35,710 nt of DNA from Candidatus Staskawiczbacteria bacterium RIFCSPHIGHO2_01_FULL_39_25 (lineage in GTDB: Bacteria; Patescibacteriota; Minisyncoccia; Minisyncoccales; Staskawiczbacteraceae): assembly GCA_001820095.1 (NCBI GenBank), contig MHOO01000011.1:65958-101667 (forward strand), given 5' to 3'. Made by a program: the position numbers and the translations under genes. A model generated the notes under the pieces. That model searched no databases, had not been told where the DNA came from, and saw only the letters and a program-made list of their open reading frames with translations. This document shows positions 8,694 through 16,461 of the stretch, piece after piece. Each line of letters opens with the position of its first letter. The first letter of the stretch is position 1.

Positions 8694-9050
8694 TTAGCTT
8701 TTCGTCGGAGAGAGTTTTTCTAGTAGATCTTTCATTCTTTTCTCTATTGCTCCAAGGGTTTGCATCATGTCGCCATGATGTCTTATGTGTTCTTTTATTC
8801 TCGCTTCTTTTTTTTCTTCCTGTGTTCTTATATCTTCTTCAAGTTTTTTTCTTGCTTCAAGCAAGTTATTTGTTTCCTTCTCAAGCTTATTAAGTAGTTT
8901 TGGGAGCTCCTCTTTAATAATTTTCTCCATCTGCTTATGTTCGGCAATATATGCCCCTGATACAATTTGGTTATCTTGTTGGGCCGATTCAATTGTTTCA
9001 TTGCTTGATTCTGAAGCAGTAGCCATATTTGGAGCTGTTGTATTTTCCAC
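8694..9050 (-). CDS. Coiled-coil hypothetical protein, 118 aa (GTG start)
   Basis: GTG start preceded by AAGGAG; upstream TTGACA-N17-TATCCT on the minus strand (9112-9117 is the -35). Confidence 0.65.
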   Translation of the reverse strand: MENTTAPNMATASESSNETIESAQQDNQIVSGAYIAEHKQMEKIIKEELPKLLNKLEKETNNLLEARKKLEEDIRTQEEKKEARIKEHIRHHGDMMQTLGAIEKRMKDLLEKLSPTKS

Positions 9051-9173
9051 AAAAATCTCCTTAAAAAGAACTGTTCGTTACCTTCTAGAGGATACTACAC
9101 TATTACTTTATTGTCAACATTTTGATAAGTATTTTATAAATGTTATAATTTAGTATTAAATACTTTAATCCAC

Positions 9174-11612
9174 ATGAGTGAAATACCAAAACAAGACAAT
9201 GAAGGCGATTTGGTTGATAGGCAAAATAAAACACAAGAGGCTCAAGCCAAAAATGTTTTAGATTTAGTTAATCAATCTGTCAGTCTAGCCCAAGAAAAAT
9301 CCTTACCGCCCCTATCTGAAACTAAAGGTTTAAAAACAGAAAAAAAATTGACTATTTCTGAACTTAGAGCGGATTTGGGTTTGCCGGAAAATGCTTCTAT
9401 AAATGATATAGCAAATGAATTATACGAAGCCATTAGTACTACTATTTCTCTGGATGATCCCGAAAAAGTTCAAAAAGATAAGCGACTCGATAAGATTGTA
9501 GAAATATGCGATGGTTTTGGCATAGATGTCGAAGAGTTAGATATAAGAGAAAAAACAGAAACATTATTTAGCTTAAAGAAAGCTCTATTAAAAAAAGATA
9601 AAGAAGGAAAAAAGGAAACAAAATTAGATATATCAGATATGGGAGATACGGTTGAAAGAATGCCTGTGCCAGAAAAAAAACCTAAACAAGAAACTCCTGA
9701 TTATTATAAAATTTTAGATGTTGGCGCAGATACCACTATAGAACACATTAATAGAGCCTATGGGTTGCGTTCAGACGAGATCGAAAATGATTTCAAAGAT
9801 AATATAATTGATCGAGCAAAATACTTAAAGAAAATGTCCCAATTAGTAGAAGCTCATGATGTTCTTGTAAATCCAAAAAAGCGCGCTGAATACGATGAGC
9901 AAACTGCTAAGAAGCCAGAAGCCGGAACACCTGTAGAGGCTGGGACTGAAGCTCCTCCAGAGCCAGTTGAACCCCCAGTTAAAAAAGCCAAAAAAACTCC
10001 TTTAGCTAAAAAATGGGACACGTTAAAAGAATTACGAGAGCGCTATAAAAATGAACCTGATGAAGCCACCAAGAAATCTCTTTCAGAGCAATGGAAAAGT
10101 TTATACAAAGAATTTACAGAATTTTATAAGGAGGAAACCGGAAGAGAATTAAGGGATGATATTAAGGAAAAAGCTACGTCAAAACCCGGAGTGCGTTTTA
10201 TGAAAGTAGAGCAATATCGTGAGATGTTGGAGAAAAAGGCTGCCCAAGAATTAAAAAAAGAAGAGCCAGAAATTAGAAAAAAAGTTCAAGAAGACAGGCA
10301 CAGCCGTTTTATAAAAGAAAGTTTTGATAAGATTCCTAATCCTAATAAAGAAAAGTATAAAAATGAAAAAGGAGAAATAGATATAAAAGAATATGAAAAA
10401 GAACTGGATGACCAAAGGGACAGAGCTAATAAAGAGCTAGAAAGACATGGCGTTGAGCTATCAAAAGATGTGTTTTATGAATTGATGCGCAGAGGATATC
10501 AAGCCAAGGACATTAAAGGCAAGTTGCTGGAAAAGGATGAAGGCAGAGCTGTGGTAATCGGATTAACTGGAGTTGTTGCCGTAGGGAGTGTAGTAACTAT
10601 GGGTCTTTTTGGAGGTATCGTTGGCGGAGGAGCGGCAGCCCTTAGCACATTCGGCGAAAAATTTTTAAGCAAGAGGCTTTATGGGGGTGTTAAAATACCT
10701 TCTACTGAAAAACCAGGGGAAACATTATCTCAAGAAGAGCTTGAACTTTTAGTCCAAAAAATAGAAAGAGAAAGCCAAAAATCCCTAGAAGAAGAAGTTG
10801 AAAAAGCGATACACTTTAGAGATGAAGAAAAAAAGCAGGAAATTATTAAAAAAATTAAGAAAGGCAAAAAGAGATTTAATGGAATAAAGAATGAAGCTAC
10901 GGATAATATAGTAAGTCAGGCAGTTGTGGATGGCAAGAAATCAAAAGAGACCTTGCCGAAGGTAGCTACCCTTGAGGAAGCTTATGAGTTGCTGACTGAG
11001 AATGAGAAAAAGACTATAGATGATAGTCGGGAAGCCGTGAAAAAATTCTTTGAGGATCACGATACCTCAAAAGAATCACTAAAGATATTAAAGGGTATCT
11101 TAGAAGATAAAAAAGAATCACCGTTATGGGAAATATCTAATGTAAAAAAGCGCCGGGAAAAAATAGTCACACTGCTTTCAAAGGAAGTAAACAACAAGGT
11201 TAAGCAATTGAGAAAAGAAGAAAGATTATCTTCTCAAAAAGATAAAAGGGAGCCAGTAGAAAAACTAAATCCAAGCGAAGGAGAAAATCGTAATATAGAG
11301 TTTACCTCAGAAGAACTGGAGGCTTTAAAAAATAGGGGAAATGCAGATAATCCATTGGAAGTTTCAAAACCAGTATCTGTACCAGAAAACAAAGAAGATA
11401 TGGAAAAAGTAAAAAGTGAATTCGGTGTTGAATTCTCAAAAGATGCATATAATGAATTAGAAAAGTTTAAATATATTCCCCAAAAAGCGAAAAAAATAGA
11501 CAATAAAATAGTAATTCCATATGTAGATCCAAGTCAAGACTGGTTAATAGATATAAGTGAATTTGAATCTAATATGCAACATATACTGAAAAACATAGAT
11601 CAGAGTAAATAA
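9174..11612 (+). CDS. Large J-like-domain/coiled-coil protein with a glycine-rich hydrophobic segment
   Basis: DYYKILDVGADTTIEHINRAYGL...EAHDVLVNPKKRAEYDEQ resembles a J-domain but has no HPD; GRAVVIGLTGVVAVGSVVTMGLFGGIVGGGAAAL segment; highly charged remainder. Confidence 0.7.
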   Translation: MSEIPKQDNEGDLVDRQNKTQEAQAKNVLDLVNQSVSLAQEKSLPPLSETKGLKTEKKLTISELRADLGLPENASINDIANELYEAISTTISLDDPEKVQKDKRLDKIVEICDGFGIDVEELDIREKTETLFSLKKALLKKDKEGKKETKLDISDMGDTVERMPVPEKKPKQETPDYYKILDVGADTTIEHINRAYGLRSDEIENDFKDNIIDRAKYLKKMSQLVEAHDVLVNPKKRAEYDEQTAKKPEAGTPVEAGTEAPPEPVEPPVKKAKKTPLAKKWDTLKELRERYKNEPDEATKKSLSEQWKSLYKEFTEFYKEETGRELRDDIKEKATSKPGVRFMKVEQYREMLEKKAAQELKKEEPEIRKKVQEDRHSRFIKESFDKIPNPNKEKYKNEKGEIDIKEYEKELDDQRDRANKELERHGVELSKDVFYELMRRGYQAKDIKGKLLEKDEGRAVVIGLTGVVAVGSVVTMGLFGGIVGGGAAALSTFGEKFLSKRLYGGVKIPSTEKPGETLSQEELELLVQKIERESQKSLEEEVEKAIHFRDEEKKQEIIKKIKKGKKRFNGIKNEATDNIVSQAVVDGKKSKETLPKVATLEEAYELLTENEKKTIDDSREAVKKFFEDHDTSKESLKILKGILEDKKESPLWEISNVKKRREKIVTLLSKEVNNKVKQLRKEERLSSQKDKREPVEKLNPSEGENRNIEFTSEELEALKNRGNADNPLEVSKPVSVPENKEDMEKVKSEFGVEFSKDAYNELEKFKYIPQKAKKIDNKIVIPYVDPSQDWLIDISEFESNMQHILKNIDQSK

Positions 11613-11650
11613 TAATAAAAAAGTAACCTAGCTAGGTTACTTTTTTATTA
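11613..11650. terminator. 38-bp perfect palindromic bidirectional terminator
   Basis: TAATAAAAAAGTAACCTAG|CTAGGTTACTTTTTTATTA between convergent genes; includes the uvrB stop codon. Confidence 0.85.
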
Positions 11651-14600
11651 GGAGTTTTTATTCTCTAACTTTTGTATAAGATCTCGTAATTCGACAGCGC
11701 GTTCAAAATCAAGATTTTTTGCGGCTATTTTCATTTCTTTTTCCAGGAGTTTTTTGTCATGGACCAAAGCAAATTCTGATTCCACATCTTCCTTTTTTGA
11801 AAAGCCCCAGTCGCGAATGTCTTTGATAATTGCTTGCGGGGTTATGTTATGTTTTTTGTTGTAGGCTTGTTGGATTTTTCTTCTTCGGTTTATTTCATCT
11901 ATGGCTGACTTCATAGACATGGTGGTCTTGTCGGCATACAAAATAATTCTGCCATTGGGATGCCGTGCCGCCCGGCCCATGGTTTGAATCAACGTAGTCT
12001 TATTCCTTAAAAAACCTTCTTTGTCGGCGTCCAAAATGGCTACTAATGAAACCTCTGGCAAATCCAGTCCTTCCCGCAACAGATTGATTCCTACCAACAC
12101 ATCATACTTACCTCTCCTAAAATCATTTAAAATTTCGGGGCGCTGCATCGTTTTTACTTCAGAATGCAGGTACTGCGTTTTTATTTTATGGTCAACTAAA
12201 TAGTCTGAAATTTCTTCGGCTAGTCGTTTGGTTAACGTAATGACGAGCACCCTATGTTTTTTGGCAACCTCTTTTCCAATCTCGGCGATCAAATCTTTAA
12301 TTTGGTTTTCAGTTTTTTTAATTTCTATGGAAGGTTCCAGCAATCCGGTTGGCCTTACTAATTGCTCTATAATATGTTTCCCAGACTTTTCCTTTTCGTA
12401 ATCAGCGGGTGTTGCGGAAACATAAATAGTTTGCTCTTGGCGTTCCTGGAATTCTTTAAAGGTAAGCGGCCGGTTGTCTACCGCCGAAGGAAGCCTGAAT
12501 CCGTAGTTAATCAACGTTTCTTTCCGTATTCTGTCTTGTACGGACATGGCCCGTATCTGCGAGGTAGAAATATGAGATTCATCAATGAACATTAAAAAAC
12601 CGTTTTGATTGGCGTGCTTAAAATAATCAACCAAAGAAAATGGGGGCGACCCTGGTTTCCTAAACTCCAGCTGGCTTGAGTAATTTTCTATGCCATGGCA
12701 CCAGCCGGTTTCTTTAAGCATTTCCAAATCATAATTTGTTTTTTGTTCCAGCCGCTGGGCTTCTACCAATTTTTTTTGTTTTTGCAAAACCTTTAATCTT
12801 TCTTGAAGCTCCAGTTTTATATTTTCAATAGCAATGTTTATTTTATTTTGAGGCGCAACCCAGAAGGTGGCGGGAAAGAGTGTGAATTTTGAATTATGAA
12901 TTATGAATTTTGAATTTGGCCCAGAAGGCGATTCAAATATGTTATGTATTTTATCTCCGGAAAATTCTACCCTAACTATTTTTTCTCCCGTTACCAGGTA
13001 AATTTCAACCATTTCCCCCCGTACGCGGAAGGTCGCAGGCTTAAAATCAATGTCATTCCTTTTATACTGCATGGCAATAAGGTGTGAGATGAATTCCTTG
13101 CGGGTGATTTTCTGGTTTGCTTTAATTTCCAGGGAAACGCTTTGATAGTTTTCCGGCGAGCCGATGTTGTAAATGCAAGATACGGAAGCCACCACAATCG
13201 CATCTTTGCGCGAAAGCACATCTTGAGCGGCAGCGTGGCGAAGGCGGTCTATTTCCTCGTTTATCTTTGCATCTTTTTCTATGTAGGTGTCCGTTTGGGG
13301 AATATAGGCTTCTGGCTGGTAATAATCATAGTAAGAAACAAAATAGTGCACGCCGTTATTCGGGAAAAATTCCTTGAATTCCTGGTAAAGTTGGGCCGCG
13401 AGAGTTTTGTTACAAGCTACTATGAGCGTAGGTTTTTTCACTTCATTTATTACATTTGCCATAGTGAATGTATTATGCGCAAATAATCCTCCAAAACCAG
13501 CAAGAAAGGTTTCATTTCCCTTGACTGCAAAATCATAGACATAGGGACATTGTGAAGCTACTTCTTTAATTTCGGCAATTTTTAACCAGTGGCAGTTGAG
13601 AAGACTTTTTAGCTCATTAACCTCATTACTTTTTCCAGAAACTTTTACTAAACAGTTGATTATTTTTTCAAAAGTTTGTTTTCTAGGATTATTAATGCCA
13701 AGTTCAACGGAATTTAAAGTGCCCTGTACTACGCCCGCCATTTCTGAAAAAACTCTTTGAGAAATTTTTAAAGACGTCCTAAGTTTTTTTATTTGCGGAC
13801 CAACATCGGGAATAATATCAACGTTACTTCCTTTGGTGGTGTTATATAATGTTATTAAATTTTTTTGTTTTCTTGGCAGTGAAAATCCAATACATTTTTT
13901 AAATTTTTCTAAATTTTCTTTTCCTGAAATGGTAATATAATAATAGTAACTTCCTTTATGGTAAAGAGAGTTAGTGGCATGGCTCCATCTTTTGTTAATT
14001 CGAGCCCATATGCCAAACCGCAAAAGAGCATAACTAATATCAGAAGCAAGTTGCTTGCTTGCAGTTGGAGCTACCACCTCTCCACTTTTGGGAAAGGCGC
14101 CCCCATCACCATTAAAATAAGTTTGAAGCAAAACTGCAAGTTGTTTTTGCGAAAGATCTGGCCAGAAAGAAGGCAGTTTTTTAGAGCGGGAATTACTTCC
14201 CAAAAGAGAAACTAAAAATTCAGTATGAATTTTAGATGTAATGTTAAAATCGCATTTTCTGTATTTTCCTCGATGGTAGTTTAGCGAAAGTTTTTTAAGG
14301 GTATTCCTTAAGTCTTTTTGGATGTATTTTTCTGCTGCACTGATAGTGAAAAACCTTGATTTCGGTTCACCGTGTCCTTCTGCAATATAGTAACCCATTA
14401 ATTTTAGCCACTCCTCGGTTAGTGGGACTTTTCCCGGTAAACTGTAGTTATGGATTTGAGAGCCAACAACTATTTTATTAAAATCTTCTAAACAAGTATC
14501 AATTTTGAATTCTCGGCTTATTTGATCAATCGTTGAAATGGGCATTCCACAGTAAGCTCCATGCATAATCTGGTAAACCTTATGCCTGGGGAAAGCGTAA

Positions 14601-15268
14601 TATTTACCCATAGCTTGAATTACTTCAGAAAGTTTTCTTTGCATTAATACCCTTGATACAAATAAATTTGCATTAGCAAATAGCATGTTTTTATTTAGAA
14701 CTTCTAAGGTATCAATATGGGAAAGGTCTTTTTCAGACGTAGTTATATCGGTCGGCAAGGGGATAAAGTCAGTCTTTTCTACCTCTTTGGTTGGCATAAG
14801 CGTTAATTTGCCTTTTCTAAGTACCCAAAAATTATGGTCACCGGTAACTGTTATTTCCCGGCCACAGGTTGTTTTTACTTCGTAAAGATTCTTAGGAGAA
14901 GTATGACGGACTAATTGCGTAACAGCTTTCCACTCAGTCTGCTTATTTTTAGGATTAAGAGAAATTGTTTCTATATACTTTTCTTTTTTAATTGAGTCGG
15001 TAAAAATTATTTCACTATCTTCTATTACCCTAATTTTATCAGGGTATTTTTGGAATAATTCATCAACAAACCTACCAATGGGATTACATGTGGTTTTCCC
15101 ATTTAATTTCACTACTACTGGTGTCTCTGGTGTTATGCTTTTACCACTTCCCGTAACACCTAAAAGAACCTGGTCCCTGATGCCAGATGTAAGGTTTTTT
15201 ACGAGTTGCTTGATAGCGTGCGGTTGATCTCCGGTTGGCTTGAACTTGGTATTTAACTTAAATTCCAT
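11648..15268 (-). CDS. uvrB: UvrABC system protein B, intein-containing precursor (1206 aa)
   Basis: MEFKLNTKFKPTGDQPHAIKQLV...LLGVTGSGK | intein | TFTMANVINEVKKPTLIVACNKTLAAQLYQEFKEFFPNN...; C-terminal UVR motif. Confidence 0.96.
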   Translation of the reverse strand: MEFKLNTKFKPTGDQPHAIKQLVKNLTSGIRDQVLLGVTGSGKSITPETPVVVKLNGKTTCNPIGRFVDELFQKYPDKIRVIEDSEIIFTDSIKKEKYIETISLNPKNKQTEWKAVTQLVRHTSPKNLYEVKTTCGREITVTGDHNFWVLRKGKLTLMPTKEVEKTDFIPLPTDITTSEKDLSHIDTLEVLNKNMLFANANLFVSRVLMQRKLSEVIQAMGKYYAFPRHKVYQIMHGAYCGMPISTIDQISREFKIDTCLEDFNKIVVGSQIHNYSLPGKVPLTEEWLKLMGYYIAEGHGEPKSRFFTISAAEKYIQKDLRNTLKKLSLNYHRGKYRKCDFNITSKIHTEFLVSLLGSNSRSKKLPSFWPDLSQKQLAVLLQTYFNGDGGAFPKSGEVVAPTASKQLASDISYALLRFGIWARINKRWSHATNSLYHKGSYYYYITISGKENLEKFKKCIGFSLPRKQKNLITLYNTTKGSNVDIIPDVGPQIKKLRTSLKISQRVFSEMAGVVQGTLNSVELGINNPRKQTFEKIINCLVKVSGKSNEVNELKSLLNCHWLKIAEIKEVASQCPYVYDFAVKGNETFLAGFGGLFAHNTFTMANVINEVKKPTLIVACNKTLAAQLYQEFKEFFPNNGVHYFVSYYDYYQPEAYIPQTDTYIEKDAKINEEIDRLRHAAAQDVLSRKDAIVVASVSCIYNIGSPENYQSVSLEIKANQKITRKEFISHLIAMQYKRNDIDFKPATFRVRGEMVEIYLVTGEKIVRVEFSGDKIHNIFESPSGPNSKFIIHNSKFTLFPATFWVAPQNKINIAIENIKLELQERLKVLQKQKKLVEAQRLEQKTNYDLEMLKETGWCHGIENYSSQLEFRKPGSPPFSLVDYFKHANQNGFLMFIDESHISTSQIRAMSVQDRIRKETLINYGFRLPSAVDNRPLTFKEFQERQEQTIYVSATPADYEKEKSGKHIIEQLVRPTGLLEPSIEIKKTENQIKDLIAEIGKEVAKKHRVLVITLTKRLAEEISDYLVDHKIKTQYLHSEVKTMQRPEILNDFRRGKYDVLVGINLLREGLDLPEVSLVAILDADKEGFLRNKTTLIQTMGRAARHPNGRIILYADKTTMSMKSAIDEINRRRKIQQAYNKKHNITPQAIIKDIRDWGFSKKEDVESEFALVHDKKLLEKEMKIAAKNLDFERAVELRDLIQKLENKNS
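13472..15139 (-). mobile_element. Intein in the UvrB P-loop (~556 aa) with LAGLIDADG endonuclease blocks and an XRE-like HTH
   Basis: Starts SITPETPVVVKL (Ser1), block B-like TTCGREITVTGDHNFWV, endonuclease-like LMGYYIAEGHGEP and LLQTYFNGDGGAF, HTH ISQRVFSEMAGVVQGTLNSVELG, ends YVYDFAVKGNETFLAGFGGLFAHN followed by Thr+1. Removal restores GVTGSGK-TFTMANVI. Confidence 0.93.
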
Positions 15269-15274
15269 TATAAT
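15269..15274 (+). promoter_or_regulatory. -10 hexamer TATAAT exactly 6 nt upstream of the ruvA ATG
   Basis: TATAAT-tgctta-ATG, with TTGGTA 17 bp upstream of the hexamer. Confidence 0.6.
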
Positions 15275-15280
15275 TGCTTA

Positions 15281-15850
15281 ATGATAACATTTTTAGCTGG
15301 GAAAATCCTTCTAAAAAAGGACAAGTTCATTATTCTTGAAGTGGCCGGCATCGGCTACAAAGTTTTTTTGTCCCGCCAAACCTTATTAAAATTACCAGAA
15401 ATTAGCAATGATATCAAATTATTTTGTTTTCAAAATGTGAAAGAAGACGCCTTGGATTTATATGGGTTTTTAACCTATGATGAACTGGATTTTTTTGAGG
15501 TATTAATGGATATCCGCGGCGTGGGGCCAAAGTCAGCTTTGGATATTGCTGCCCTGGGGTCTCTGGAAAAAATTAAAGACAGGATTTTAGCCCAAGATGA
15601 AAAAATATTTGAAGGCATTCCGGGCATTGGCGCAAAAAAGGCCATGACGATTATTTTAGAGCTTACGGGAAAGATTAAATTATTGAGTGGGGCAAAATCA
15701 AAGGGATCAACTGATTCAGCCGAGGACGCATTGGTCCAGCTTGGTTTTTCTAGGCAGCAGGCAAAAGAGGCATTGCGGCATGTTTCAGCTACGGTGAAAA
15801 GTCCAGAAGAAAGAGTGGAAATTGCTTTAAAGAGCTTAGGAAAAAATTAG
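15281..15850 (+). CDS. ruvA: Holliday junction DNA helicase subunit RuvA
   Basis: MITFLAGKILLKKDKFIILEVAGIGYKVFLS, DIRGVGPKSALDI, IPGIGAKKAMTIILEL. Confidence 0.93.
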   Translation: MITFLAGKILLKKDKFIILEVAGIGYKVFLSRQTLLKLPEISNDIKLFCFQNVKEDALDLYGFLTYDELDFFEVLMDIRGVGPKSALDIAALGSLEKIKDRILAQDEKIFEGIPGIGAKKAMTIILELTGKIKLLSGAKSKGSTDSAEDALVQLGFSRQQAKEALRHVSATVKSPEERVEIALKSLGKN

Positions 15851-15910
15851 CTGTTTTTTAAATTTCTGTGTTATATTGATCCAACCAGCACTTTTACAAC
15901 GGAGGCTAGC

Positions 15911-16414
15911 ATGAGAGCTAGAGAAATACCCAAGATATTATTTAGTAAAATCATAAGAAAGGCGAAATGCAATGTCTACAAATTTACCTATTCAGAAGAT
16001 GAGGCATACTATGTGATTTTTTCTAAAAAAGCGCAAGCTGCAATCGGCTATACGGAAAATAAATCTAAAAAAGGGGTTTTTTCTTTCTTAAATGTATGGA
16101 GCCTTGAATTAGGAGATAATTTTCATGTAAATGATTTTTGGAATACTATTTTTAAACTACCCGATTTCCAAATTTTTGCAGGGCCAATTCCTACGGCACA
16201 GTGGCAATCTGGCCAAGGGAATAGCTTGGTGGAAAACATTGTGGCAAGCTATCCTGATTATACCAATGGATTTTTGATTGACAATCCATTTTTTTCTCTG
16301 ATTACTTCCATTGCTAAATCTGCTTACCAGTTGGTCCATTTAAAACGGCCTAAAAAATTAAGCTACTGGGAAGCATTCCTAGACCCTACGGCTGACTACT
16401 CAAAACCGCCCTAA
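15911..16414 (+). CDS. Hypothetical protein, 167 aa
   Basis: ORF with strong SD (ACGGAGG) and a terminator overlapping its 3' end; no family recognised. Confidence 0.6.
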   Translation: MRAREIPKILFSKIIRKAKCNVYKFTYSEDEAYYVIFSKKAQAAIGYTENKSKKGVFSFLNVWSLELGDNFHVNDFWNTIFKLPDFQIFAGPIPTAQWQSGQGNSLVENIVASYPDYTNGFLIDNPFFSLITSIAKSAYQLVHLKRPKKLSYWEAFLDPTADYSKPP

Positions 16415-16432
16415 AAAGCGGTTCTTTTTTTT
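16404..16432 (+). terminator. Rho-independent terminator overlapping the stop codon
   Basis: AACCGC-CCTAAAAA-GCGGTT followed by a T-run. Confidence 0.85.
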
Positions 16433-16461
16433 ATGAAGACTTTATGCTAGATTAAAAAGCA

